From Hyperoplus lanceolatus (taxonomy: Eukaryota > Chordata > Actinopteri > Uranoscopiformes > Ammodytidae): a stretch of DNA of 64,000 bases. The translations under genes were made by a program, and so were the position numbers. The first letter of the stretch is position 1; each line of letters starts with the position of its first letter. The notes beneath the pieces were generated by a model, which had not been told where the DNA came from, did not search any database, and was given only the letters and a program-made list of their open reading frames with translations. Positions 44,930 to 56,092 of this stretch are shown piece after piece. The stretch lies in NCBI GenBank assembly GCA_026929865.2, contig CM049395.1, positions 10,747,501-10,811,500 of the forward strand, written 5' to 3'.

Positions 44930-47900
44930 CAATGTTATGAATATCCATACACTGACACTCTACATTCCAACACACGCACTGTCAATTCACATCAATCCCA
45001 GGATGACATTACCTGTTTATCTGACTTGATTAGTGATTACGAGCATGTACAGCTGAAAACTTCTGAATACACAGATTACCAAACACAGGATATTGATCAT
45101 GATATAGACCCAGACAATAACTTTTTCTTCAACCTCAATGAGAACTGTCATTATTACACTAGTGAGCAGTTCAATGCAAAAATTGACTGTACTGGAAAAC
45201 TGTCAATAATTCACTTTAACAGCAGGCATTTGAGCAAAAATTTCCATGCAATCAAGGAATATTTACGTCAATTGTCACAACCATTTAACATAATTGCAAT
45301 ATCAGAAACCTGGATCAACCCTGAAAAGGGGGTGGACTTTGATCTAGATGGCTATGAACTGAACTACAGAAGCAGAGAGAACAAGACTGGAGGAGGTGTG
45401 GCTCTGTATGTTGATATAAACCTTAATTGCAAGGTTGTTGATGAAATGACAACTGCAATCGGAAATGTATTAGAATGTCTAACTGTTGAAATCTGCATGG
45501 AAAATAAGAAGAATGTGATTGTTAGTTGTATTTATAGAGCACCGGGTTCTGATATTGACATATTCAAGGAATGGATGGAAAAAATGTACACATTGTCAAA
45601 GCAAAAGGTCATATTTATCTGTGGGGATTTTAATATAGATCTTCTTAATCCCAATAATCACAAACCAATTGATGACTTTATCAATACAATGTACAGTCTG
45701 TGTCTCTATCCGAAAATCACCAGACCAAGCAGGATCACATCTCACTGTGCCACATTGATAGACAACATATTTACAAACGTTATAGACAATAATACAATAT
45801 GTGGATTAATGATCAATGACATCAGTGACCATCTGCCAGTGTTTCTTGTGTACAATAACAACTACAAGAGGGAAAAACGGGAGAGTACATTCAAGTACAG
45901 AAGAGTACGGACAGAAGAGGCAATACACACTTTAAAAAATGAATTATTAAATCAAAATTGGGAACCATTATATAAAGAAGAAAATACTGATAAAGGTTAT
46001 GAAATATTCTTGGGGATATTTAAATTGTTGTATGATAAATATTGCCCAATAAAAGAAATTAAAATGAAATTTAAATATTCAGATAGTCCATGGATAACTA
46101 AGGGATTACAAAATGCCTGCAAAAAGAAAAATACACTATATAAAGAATTTATAAAGCTTAGAACCAAAGATGCTGAACATAAATATAAGAAATATAAAAA
46201 TAAACTAACTAACATCATGAGAATTAGTAAGAAAGAATATTATAGAAAATTAATAGATAATAATAAAAACAATATTAAAGGTCTATGGAAGATACTGAAT
46301 AATGTTATTGGAAATGGTTCTAGACAAGTTAATTATCCACATGAGTTTATTGAAAATGATATGACTATTGATAATATGGATGATGCAGTAAATGGCTTCA
46401 ACCAATATTTTGTAAATGTTGGACTAATACTGGCTGAAAAAATACCTGTTCCTGTGAGATCTGATGACAGGATTAATGATTTCATTGACATTAATCCAAA
46501 ATCAATGTTTCTAACAGCAGTGGAAGAGAGTGAAATTATAGAGATTGTCAATAAATGCAAAAATAAAACTTCTACTGACTATAGTGACATTGATATGAGA
46601 ATAGTCAAAGAGGTAATTCACGGAATTTCGAAACCATTACCGCACATCTGTAATTTATCATTTAAAACTGGTAAATTCCCAAGAAAAATGAAAATTGCAA
46701 AAGTCATACCGCTGTACAAAACTGGAGACAAACACCACTTCACAAACCACAGGCCTATTTCACTGCTTCCTCAATTCTCAAAAATATTAGAAAAAGTATT
46801 TGCTGCTAAACTTAACAAATTCATCAATAAACACAATTTACTAACTTACAGCCAATACGGATTCAGACCCAACCGATCCACTTCATTAGCAGTCATTGAG
46901 CTAATTGAAAAGATTACAAATTCCCTGGACCAAAAGAATTATGCAGCCGGTGTTTTTATTGATCTCAAAAAAGCATTTGGTACCATAAATCATGATATAA
47001 TAATTAATAAATTAGAACGGTATGGTATCAGGAGGGTTGTATTAAACTGGCTGAGGAGCTATCTACAGAACAGGCAACAGTTTGTGAAGATGGGTGAATA
47101 CGTGTCAGCTTGTTTGGACATTGCTTGTGGGGTCCCCCAGGGGTCAGTGTTAGGGCCAATTATTTTTATTCTGTACATAAATGACATATGTAAAACATCA
47201 AATATTTTACAATTTGTGTTATTTTCAGATGACACAAATATTTGTTGTACGGGAGAGGACTTGCAGCAGCTTCTGGAGTCAATTACAACTGAAATGAGCA
47301 AATTAAAAAGGTGGTTTGACAATAATAAATTATCATTGCATTTAAGCAAAACAAAAATCATGTTGTTTGGAAATTGTAATTTAAATAGTGGTGTAAATGT
47401 CAAGAAAGATAGATGGTGTTAATATTGAAAGAGTGTATGTAAATAAATTCCTGAGTGTGACAATAGACCACAAGCTCAGCTGGAAACCTCACATAAAACA
47501 TGTTAAATCTAAACTGTCATGAAGCATCTCAGTCCTGGGTAAAGCAAAGCATATATTGGATCACAAATCATTGCATATTCTTTACTGCTCTATGATCTTA
47601 CCTTATTTAAATTACTGTGTGGAGGTCTGGGGGACCACTTACAAAAGCTCACTGCAACCACTAGTCACACTTCAAAAACGAGCCATAAGAATAATCACTA
47701 AAGCTGGATATTATGATCACACCAACCTCTTCTTTTTACATTCCCACATCATAAAGTTCAAGGACCTGGTTGAATATCAAGTTACACAAATCATGTTCAA
47801 AGCTAGAAACAAACTGCTACCAGGTAACATTCAAAAACTTTTTTTGACAGAGAGGGGGGTTACAATTTGAGGGAACAGTTAAACTTTAAGACACTGGCTG

Positions 47901-48225
47901 CACACATGACTTTAAAATCTCATTGCATCTCAATTGGTGGTGTGAAACTGTGGAATGGTATGAGCACGGAGCTAAAGCAATGTCCAAACATGATTCAGTT
48001 AAAAACAAAATTCAAATCAATGATTTTTAACAGGTACAGGGATGAGGGAGAGATTTAAGACGGAAAGTATGTATGTGTGGATATGGATATGTGAGTTGTA
48101 CAAATATGGAGATATGGACGTATGAATTGTGTTGATGCATATGGTGGATGGATGTATGTAGTGGATATTTCATTTCATTTTTCGTTTTGATTTTTGTTTA
48201 TATATATATGTATATATATATAAAG
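44930..48225 (+). mobile_element. Near-complete LINE, CR1/L2/jockey-like
   Basis: Encodes an endonuclease plus reverse transcriptase protein (45026-48058, broken) followed by about 165 bp of 3' untranslated sequence with TATG-rich words and a (TA)n tract near 48200-48224. No ORF1 or clear 5' untranslated region is present, and target duplications were not identified, so both ends are approximate. The order APE endonuclease, RT, long C-terminal region is that of the CR1/L2/Rex1/jockey group; the exact clade cannot be fixed by eye. Confidence 0.85.
45026..48058 (+). pseudogene. LINE endonuclease-reverse transcriptase (frameshifted)
   Basis: The first 798 codons are open. Apurinic-like endonuclease motifs: SETWINPEKG near residue 94, IYRAPGS near 172, GDFN at 200-203, SDHLPV from 267. 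Reverse transcriptase motifs: NHRPISLLP, YGFRPNRS from 611, motif A IDLKKAFG with catalytic Asp 646 present but the usually conserved second Asp changed to Gly 652, motif B GVPQGSVLGP, motif C FSDD at 733-736. The frame is then lost near 47402, regained in a neighbouring frame (INDGVNIERV-like onward), stopped by TGA at 47520-47522, and shifted again in a G run near 47858 before the normal C-terminus at 48058. The frame is open upstream to about 44930 and the start codon is unclear; 45026 is a TTG. The enzyme would copy LINE RNA at a nicked target; this copy cannot make the full protein. Confidence 0.93.
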
Positions 48226-49449
48226 TTTTGCTAACCACACAAGCTACGTGAACTAATACATTTATCAATTTTCTCAAATTGTTCAGTGTACTGATTTTGC
48301 TCTTGTACACAGAGGACAATTTTAATGGACTAATTAAGTCAATTATCTCCAACTTTGCATCATGTGAACATTTTACATTTGCTTGGGATTACAAAATCAT
48401 CAACATGCCAGTTCTCAAACACAACTTTTTAAAATGTGTCACTTTCAAGGTATTTTTGGATTTAGATCAAAGTTGGCTAATCATACCAGAGAGATATTGT
48501 AATCCACTGCCAAACTGGAGGTGGCTTGTGTTGTTTCTATAACCAGCGATTTAACATCTCAGGAATTACTCGCATTCCTTTTTTCCTCACGTGGGGACTA
48601 CAAACCAGGATATCTCAATAGATAACACAACAGAACACTAAACAGCTCTGGGCGCTGACTTGGCCAATAAGGTACTTGGTAAAGCAGGCTGCATACCACT
48701 CAACTCACATCCCAGATGCTTTACAACACTACTGTCAGTCCATTAGTAGGAGACAGCAGCATGTTCAGGGATTAGGCTGGGTAATGGCGAGTGACTTCCT
48801 CCGGAGGCTACGGATGGTTTGTAGGGGTGGTGTCTGTGGAGGAAGCTGAAAAAATCTATTCCAGTATTTGCTGCATATTTTTAATGAAGACTGGCCCAGA
48901 CGAGTGTGTACATGTATGTTCCCATGTGAAGACTAGAGCAGTATTCTCTCTCTTCCCCCATGTCAATGTGGAAGAAAGGATTAGAGTGAGAGATTGTGAT
49001 TCAATTCCTGACTTTTGGCACAGCCACTCTAGATTCTCCTGGGGCGCTGCAAAGCCTGTATTATACTTGGGATGCTCACAGAACCCAGCTGCTAATGAAA
49101 TAAAAGCTCCTCTGAGCTTATACTCACTCCATATTTCAGTAGCAGTTGTTGGCACGCGGGACTGAGGACTTAAATACTTCTACCTAACAGCTTTGGTTTG
49201 AAAGCTTACAAGGGGTTCACTTAAAAAATGTATGTCATTAATTTTACTTTTTCTTTTTTTTAAGAACCCTAACCCTTGGAAAACTTCAATCAATCACAAA
49301 GTGACCAACCAATGACATCTGATCATAAATGTAACCGTGTCTTTACGTGATCAAACAATCCAAAATGAGTGTATTATGGCATTTTTCCACTGGCACTTTA
49401 GGCCGCGCCGACCCAAACGGCGGCACATCATTTTTAAATTATGTTTTTA
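48226..49449. other. Intergenic stretch, no gene seen
   Basis: A GC-balanced block at 48780-49170 has overlapping frames on both strands (124 and 99 codons) without recognisable motifs. 49375-49440 (TTTTTCCACTGGCACTTTAG) looks like a fragment of a frequent fish DNA transposon, with no second end. Confidence 0.45.
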
Positions 49450-50001
49450 TTAAAGAGATCCTATAAATTACTTTTCTGGTCTTAATTTATTGTTAAAAAC
49501 TGCTATAGAGCAACCTAACACGAATCGCATCACAAAAAACTATGTAGATTTTCGGGACACTCTTCCTAGCGAGCACAGCAGTCTCTCTCTGCTCTCTACC
49601 CACTGCTTTGAGCTTCTCCGCCCCCCCCCCCCCCTGCTGCAAACCCCACTCCGTTGTGATTGGTTACCTTCCTTCCAGTAGCGGGAAATTTCAGACAATT
49701 TCCAGGAAGGTGGGGGCATGCAGCCGGAGCTTGCCTGAGCGGCAGCATTACCATCCATGGAAACATGACAGAAATGATCCCAGCGTGACTCACACATACC
49801 GGAAATGTGAACAAGTTCGGCTCGACCGGCTGCCATAGTTTTTAGTGCTCTGCATAGCCACCCCAGACGGTCAGCAGGGAATACGTCGAAATGCATGTAC
49901 GTAATTATTTGATACTCAGATAGTATGGTTAAACATGACTATAAATCATTATAACAACGTTTATAGGTCATAAAAGTCAAAGTATCATGGGTCCTCTTTA
50001 A
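49450..50001. mobile_element. TTAA MITE, family A copy 3
   Basis: TTAAAGAGATCCTATAAATT at the left, CATGGGTCCTCTTTAA at the right, 552 bp, same orientation as 3638-4255. It keeps the C homopolymer (49621-49634) and the CCCAGACGGTCAGCAGGGAA block. Confidence 0.87.
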
Positions 50002-50324
50002 GCTAACAGGCAGTTGAGCTGGTTGATGGTAGACTACACTATCTGGTCAAAAACATTCACACACATAAGCCCCAGCGAGCGTTGCATCCACAGATGAGTA
50101 GCCCTGCTGTTATGGAAAAGGAAACCCCATCTGCGCTGGGCTGACATTTCTTGCCATATGCCAAGACAACCATCATAAAATATAACCGTTCCACACTTTG
50201 TACAACCCATTAAATCATTATTGACATCAGCAATAGAATAATAGCATGATAACATATCATCTATAGATGTATGAACAGGACACAAGAATCAAAGATGACG
50301 CCCACACTTGAATAGAATAGAACA
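50002..50324. other. Short spacer before the giant palindrome
   Basis: An 83-codon minus-strand frame (50034-50285) is present with no recognisable motif. No repeat ends were seen. This DNA would be continuous with 56093 onward if the palindromic element were removed. Confidence 0.45.
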
Positions 50325-50399
50325 AAATATTGGGTAACACTTTAGTTCGATAGTCCACAGTTGACACTCAACAAGCCATCAGTTGATACGCAGTTGCAT

Positions 50400-50750
50400 G
50401 TCAACAGTGAATGAGTTTACATATCTCAACAGATACGTAACGTGAATTCAACTAACTGTAAGTTAACCATAAGTTGCACTATTAGTAGATGTTTAGTTGA
50501 TATTCAATAGTGATTAAGTTGATACATATTTAGAATGCATTCAACTGTCAGTTAACTATAAGTTGCATTTTTAGTAGATGTTGTTTTGTACACGTAACAT
50601 GCATTCAACTGTCAGTTAACTATTAGTTGCATTATTAGTAAATGGTTAGTTGATATTAAACAGTGAGTTAGTTGATACTCAACAAAGCTTGTCAACAAAT
50701 ATGTAACATGCATTCAACTAAGTGTTAGTTAACTATACAATAATTTTATT
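50400..50750. repeat. Subterminal degenerate repeats, left arm
   Basis: At least four diverged units share the order 'ATGCATTCAACT..CAGTTAACTATAAGTTGCA..TTAGTAGATG' at about 50440, 50530, 50600 and 50710. The mirror set lies at 55660-55990. Dense AGTTGA/TCAACT words of this kind may be binding sites for the mobilising enzyme; this is inference. Confidence 0.75.
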
Positions 50751-51066
50751 TTGTTAATTTATTTTTACAAAAACAGTCTGCAACAGACATTGTACTTTTT
50801 ATTACATGTTCTTTACAAATATTCAACTATCAGTTGAGTGTCAACTTCTAGTAAGTTGACTATCAACTTCTATTATTAACCAATTCTCAACTTACGTTTC
50901 ATATGGATCAACTTTCCCACCACTCACAAGGAACACATCTAATGAATGAACATTCAACCCTCTGTTGATCATATATGTTCATTGTAAAATAAAGATGAGA
51001 ATGTTTTATCAATCAATAGGCACCCTGTGTAGGTGACTACCTGTTGATTGTCATATGACTGTCGAC

Positions 51067-51425
51067 AAACTATCAGTCAATATTCAACTTAGCATAAGTA
51101 GACAGGTCTTGGGACTGTCAAATTAAAGTGAAAACAGTTTAGTGTCTACACACTATTAACAGAGGAAAACAGAGAAAATGGTTGACTATCAGTTGATTCT
51201 CAACAAACTATCAGTCGATGTTTAACTAAGCATTAGTAGAACGGTCTTAGGACTGTCAAATTAAAGTGAAAACAGTTTAGTGTCTGCAAACTATCAACAG
51301 AGCAAAACAGAGAAAATAGTTGATTCTCAACAAACTATCAGTCGATATTCAACTAAGCATTAGTAGAGAGGTCTTAGGACTGTCAAATTAAAGTGAAAAC
51401 AGTTTAGTGTCTGTAGACACTCTAC
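51067..51425. repeat. Threefold ~130-bp repeat, left arm
   Basis: Units begin AAACTATCAGTC at about 51067, 51205 and 51332. Each contains GGACTGTCAAATTAAAGTGA and AACAGTTTAGTGTCT. The third is truncated after TTTAGTGTCTGTAGACACTC. The mirrored array is at about 54995-55350. Confidence 0.88.
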
Positions 51426-51710
51426 AAACTAGTAACAGTACAAAATAGAGACAAGTTTTGCTCAACTGATGAGTAACACTGGATGACCCCAAAGTAAAGT
51501 TAAAAAATATATAGGCAGCATATCTGAACAGGAAAGAACATTTATTTAAAGTAAATTTAACTTTTTTCAGTAGTTACACAACATGTAGGTACACAGCAAG
51601 TACCATCAATACCTCTAAAAAAGACAATAAAACTAATGCATGTATTTATTTAGGTGTCACTTAGGCAATTGTTTAACGACAGATCGTCCAAAAATTGACA
51701 TTCAAAAAGC

Positions 51711-51905
51711 TCAGTAAAGTGTACCATAACACCCAGTACCACTAGTTATGATACTGAGCAAACATATGTAATATATAACATCAGTTCTCATGAAACGCTT
51801 TGCTATGGTAAGAAAAAGATATATAATTTTGTTATGGACCAGAATATCTGAAGCTCCTAGTAGCTCGGGAGAAATTGGATTAACAGCAATGGTGAAACAA
51901 GACAC
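51711..51905 (-). other. 64-codon ORF in left arm, read outward
   Basis: The predicted product starts MSCFTIAVNPISPELLGAS and ends in TSGTGCYGTLY. The twin in the right arm (54507-54701) differs by one residue (Ala/Thr). The sequence preceding it in the direction of reading contains CTAAC...GAATCAG, resembling a branch point and acceptor, so it may be part of a spliced exon. No known domain is recognised, and coding status is unproven. Confidence 0.3.
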
Positions 51906-52092
51906 ACTGATTCAGCAGTTAGGTTTGTAAAAAAGTAAATGTAAAATACTTATTTTCTACTCTCTCTTCCTTGAAGTGTATGTCATTGTTGATTCTCAGT
52001 AAAACATAAAAAAAAACACAACAGTGACATTTTTTTCATTATGGACTCAAGATAAAACAACTTAATTATCACTCTCCTGTGACCAACCTAGT

Positions 52093-52365
52093 TTAACCTG
52101 GTCCTGCCACTGTTATTTGAATGAGCACATTTGAATAATTTTTCGCTCTCTTTAGATCTAGTTGTTGGGTTACTAGCCACTCCAGGCCTGCTGTACTCCT
52201 CTTCAATTGAAGCAGTCGGGCTGAAGAATCCAGGAATCTTGTCCTATCACCCAGTTGATGAACATAGAAAGAAATGATCTGAGAATTACCACAAAATAGT
52301 TCAAATGCATTTTGATTTCCTTTATCTAAATCATTATAGCATTGTGGTTCCACATTAAAACACAT
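52093..52365 (-). other. 90-codon ORF in left arm, read outward
   Basis: The product begins MCFNVEPQCYNDLDKGNQ and includes a QLGDRTRFLDSSARLLQLKR stretch. The frame is open upstream of the ATG for about 15 more codons, back to TTTGATTAG, an acceptor-like site, and the 3' side reads CCAG/GTTAAA, a weak donor-like site. The right-arm twin (54047-54319) is 87/90 identical. I do not recognise the family. It may be a transposon-encoded exon or a captured host exon; being in near-identical arms, its conservation alone does not prove selection. Confidence 0.4.
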
Positions 52366-52619
52366 AATGCTTTCTATTGCTTTAATAAAATATATTTGGT
52401 ACCCTAATCAAATAAAATTCTCACTGAACCTTGTACAGATTGAAATTATTTTTTAATTAAAGAAACATGTAATCTCTATGACCATTCTACACAACACCAC
52501 GTATGCATAGACTCAGTTTTTGCTCACTTTAGACTGAAATAGCAATGTGCACTTTGAATGTGGAACATGCAAACATTTATTCAAATACAGTTTAGTGTCT
52601 ATAAACACACTTTATTTAG

Positions 52620-52740
52620 ACAGATACTTGTGAAGCTAGGCAGCGCTAGGCTCATGCTAACGTTGCTAATATAGCTAGCACGCTAGGCGCGGCGCTAATG
52701 CTAACGTGGCTATGCTAGCGGGAGGCCGCGTCGCTAATAT
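52620..52740. repeat. GCTAGC/GCTAAC-rich block, left arm
   Basis: About 15 overlapping GCTAA/GCTAG words with a CpG-rich core (GGCGCGGCGCTAATG, GGAGGCCGCGTCGCTAAT). The mirror is at 53680-53800. It is the only GC-rich part of the element and is a plausible promoter region driving transcription outward; that is inference. Confidence 0.6.
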
Positions 52741-52877
52741 ATATGACATTATTCTTACATACACAAAACGATATCTCACAAATACCTCAGTTAACTCACC
52801 AATTATTCCCTTTGGCTAATGGCAGCATACTTGTGACCACCACGGGTCTTCAGTGTGAGATGGATGGGTTGGTCAAG

Positions 52878-53543
52878 CTGGCTTTTAGCACATAGCTTTA
52901 CTGTCCAGGCACACATTAATTTTTTAGCTGCCCAGGTCAGTAAAACGAGCCCTCTCTGTCTCGAAAAAGCCCTAACCACGCTGGGGCAGTTCAAGTGCTT
53001 GAAAAAGGTGGGTAATCGTAATGTCGATAATATTCGAAAATCCAGACTCCAAACATATTATCACCTTCCCAAAGTTTAAATACATATTTATAGATGTATC
53101 TATGTTTTTTTATATAATTGTTAATATCAGCAATGGCTGTATAAACCTCTCAAGATTAGAAGACCTAAATAGGCCTACATAGAGTGGTGTGCAATACAAT
53201 GCGAACGTATAGTGGTTACTGATAAATAACAACTATAACCTGTAGGACATTATTGATAATATTGTGAGCAGAAATTATATGAAACAAATATATATTGATC
53301 TATTAATGTGTATTTTAAACTTTGGGAAGGTGAAAATATGTTTGGAGAGACTTTATTTAGGAAACATATTTCATTTCTAACTGTATCGACATTACGATTT
53401 CCCACTTTTTTCAAGCACTTGAACTCCACCAGCTTGGTTGGTAAGGGCTGTTTAAGCGAGAGGTCTCGTTCTTTACTGGCAGCTAGAGAGAAGGTTGTGT
53501 GTCTGGTCAGTAAAAGCAGCAGCTATATGCTAAAGACCGCTTG
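52878..53543. other. Diverged inner arms and loop
   Basis: 52878-53080 and 53318-53543 remain recognisably complementary (for example AGTTCAAGTGCTTGAAAAA and AAACTTTGGGAAGGTGA in each) but differ by many substitutions and gaps. The transition from near identity to divergence is abrupt, right after GGTTGGTCAAGC. The loop 53081-53317 is AT-rich and unpaired. The 74-codon frame in the left inner arm is not preserved in the right. Confidence 0.85.
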
Positions 53544-54046
53544 ACCAACCAATCCATCTCACACTGAAGACCCGTGGTGGTCACAAGTATGCTGCCATTA
53601 GCCAAAGGGACTAATTGGTGAGTTAACTGAGGTATTTGTGAGATATCGTTTTGTGTATGTAAGAATAATGTCATATATATTAGCGACGCGGCCTCCCGCT
53701 AGCATAGCCACGTTAGCATTAGCGCCGCGCCTAGCGCGCTAGCTATATTAGCAACGTTAGCATGAGCCTAGCGCTGCCTAGCTTCACAAGTATCTGTCTA
53801 AATAAAGTGTGTTTATAGACACTGTATTTGAATAAATGTTTGCATGTTCCACATTCAAAGTGCACATTGCTATTTCAGTCTAAAGTGAGCAAAAACTGAG
53901 TCTATGCATACGTGGTGTTGTGTAGAATGGTCATAGAGATTACATGTTTCTTTAATTAAAAAATAATTTCAATCTGTACAAGGTTCAGTGAGAATTTTAT
54001 TTGATTAGGGTACCAAATATATTGTATTAAAGCAATAGAAAGCATT

Positions 54047-54319
54047 ATGTGTTTTAATGTGGAACCACAATGCTATAATGATTTAGATAAAGGAAATCAA
54101 AATGCATTTGAACTATTTTGTGGTAATGCTCAGATCATTTCTTTCTATGTTCATCAACTGGGTGATAGGACAAGATTCCTGGATTCTTCAGCCCGACTGC
54201 TTCAATTGAAAAGGAGTACAGCAGGCCTGGAGTGGCTAGTAACCCAACAACTGGATCTAAAGAGAGTGAACAATTATTCAAATGTGCTCATTCAAATAAC
54301 AGTGGCAGGACCAGGTTAA
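54047..54319 (+). other. 90-codon ORF in right arm, twin of 52093-52365
   Basis: Same frame and length as the left-arm ORF, with Ser to Ala at position 27 and Ala-Lys to Val-Asn near position 74. All three amino-acid changes sit in an otherwise almost unchanged DNA stretch. It is read toward the right end of the element. Function unknown. Confidence 0.4.
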
Positions 54320-54506
54320 ACTAGTGGTTGGTCACTGGAGAGTGATAATTAAGTTGTTTTATCTTGAGTCCATAATGAAAAAAATGTCACTGTTGTGTTT
54401 TTTTTATGTTTTACTGAGAATCAACAATGACATACACTTCAAGGAAGAGAGAGAGTAGAAAATAAGTATTTTACATTTACTTGTCAAACCTAACTGCTGA
54501 ATCAGT

Positions 54507-54701
54507 GTGTCTTGTTTCACCATTGCTGTTAATCCAATTTCTCCCGAGCTACTAGGAGCTTCAGATATTCTGGTCCATAACAAAATTATATATCTTTTTC
54601 TTACCATAACAAAGCGTTTCATGAGAACTGATGTTATATATTACATATGTTTGCTCAGTATCATAACTAGTGGTACTGGGTGTTATGGTACACTTTACTG
54701 A
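54507..54701 (+). other. 64-codon ORF in right arm, twin of 51711-51905
   Basis: One residue different from the left-arm frame and followed by the same ...GTACACTTTACTGAGCTTTT sequence. Read outward. No domain recognised. Confidence 0.3.
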
Positions 54702-54994
54702 GCTTTTTGAATGTCAATTTTTGGACGATCTGTCGTTAAACAATTGCCTAAGTGACACCTAAATAAATACATGCATTAGTTTTATTGTCTTTTTTAGAGG
54801 TATTGATGGTACTTGCTGTGTACCTACATGTTGTGTAACTACTGAAAAAAGTTAAATTTACTTTAAATAAATGTTCTTTCCTGTTCAGATATGCCGCCTA
54901 TATATTTTTTAACTTTACTTTGGGGTCATCCAGTGTTACTCATCAGTTGAGCAAAACGTGTCTCTATTTTGTACTGTTACTATTTTGTAGAGTG

Positions 54995-55350
54995 TCTACA
55001 GACACTAAACTGTTTTCACTTTAATTTGACAGTCCTAAGACCTCTCTACTAATGCTTAGTTGAATATCGACTGATAGTTTGTTGAGAATCAACTATTTTC
55101 TCTGTTTTGCTCTGTTGATAGTTTGCAGACACTAAACTGTTTTCACTTTAATTTGACAGTCCTAAGACCGTTCTACTAATGCTTAGTTAAACATCGACTG
55201 ATAGTTTGTTGAGAATCAACTGATAGTCAACCATTTTCTCTGTTTTCCTCTGTTAATAGTGTGTAGACACTAAACTGTTTTCACTTTAATTTGACAGTCC
55301 CAAGATCTGTCTACTTATGCTAAGTTGAATATTGACTGATAGTTTGTCGA
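54995..55350. repeat. Threefold ~130-bp repeat, right arm
   Basis: Mirror image of 51067-51425: three blocks each with ACTAAACTGTTTTCACTTTA and AATTTGACAGTCC, at about 55003, 55129 and 55266. The number and order of units agree with the left arm, so the array predates the inverted duplication or was copied by conversion. Confidence 0.88.
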
Positions 55351-55659
55351 CAGTCATATGACAATCAACAGGTAGTCACCTACACAGGGTGCCTATTGAT
55401 TGATAAAACATTCTCATCTTTATTTTACAATGAACATATATGATCAACAGAGGGTTGAATGTTCATTCATTAGATGTGTTCCTTGTGAGTGGTGGGAAAG
55501 TTGATCCATATGAAACGTAAGTTGAGAATTGGTTAATAATAGAAGTTGATAGTCAACTTACTAGAAGTTGACACTCAACTGATAGTTGAATATTTGTAAA
55601 GAACATGTAATAAAAAGTACAATGTCTGTTGCAGACTGTTTTTGTAAAAATAAATTAAC

Positions 55660-55990
55660 AAAATAAAATTATTGTATAGTTAACTAACACTTAGTTGAAT
55701 GCATGTTACATATTTGTTGACAAGCTTTGTTGAGTATCAACTAACTCACTGTTTAATATCAACTAACCATGTACTAATAATGCAACTAATAGTTAACTGA
55801 CAGTTAGTTGAATGCATGTTACGTGTACAAAACAACATCTACTAAAAATGCAACTTATAGTTAACTGACAGTTGAATGCATTCTAAATATGTATCAACTT
55901 AATCACTATTGAATGTCAACTAATCATCTACTAATAGTGCAACTTATGGTTAACTTACAGTTAGTTGAATTCACGTTACGTATCTGTTGA
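55660..55990. repeat. Subterminal degenerate repeats, right arm
   Basis: Mirror of 50400-50750, with AGTTGAATGCAT words at about 55691, 55806 and 55871. One unit has an extra TAGT (CAGTTAGTTGAATG) compared with the left arm. Confidence 0.75.
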
Positions 55991-56092
55991 GATATGTAAA
56001 CTCATTCACTGTTGACATGCAACTGCGTATCAACTGATGGCTTTGTTGAGTGTCAACTGTGGACTATCGAACTAAAGTGTTACCAAATATTG

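Larger units (their letters stand above)
50333..56084. mobile_element. Giant inverted-repeat (foldback) transposon, 5752 bp
   Basis: Starts GGTAACACTTTAGTTCGATA and ends with its exact complement. A perfect 8-bp target duplication AAATATTG flanks it at 50325-50332 and 56085-56092. The two arms (50333-53080 and 53318-56084) are complementary along their whole length around a loop of about 240 bp. Outer ~2.54 kb differ by only scattered changes and small indels; the inner ~200 bp (from 52878 and up to 53543) are strongly diverged. Each arm holds subterminal repeats, a threefold ~130-bp repeat, two small ORFs and a GCTAGC-rich block. No transposase motif (DDE, RT, integrase) is recognisable. The 8-bp duplication is compatible with hAT, P or Zisupton-type transposition, or with a MULE-like foldback; I cannot choose. 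Confidence 0.95.

Noticed and set aside
50333..56084. Polinton/Maverick or Teratorn-type giant element
   Set aside because: Polintons give 6-bp duplications and encode polymerase and integrase; piggyBac-type giants use TTAA. Here the duplication is 8 bp and no such genes are present.
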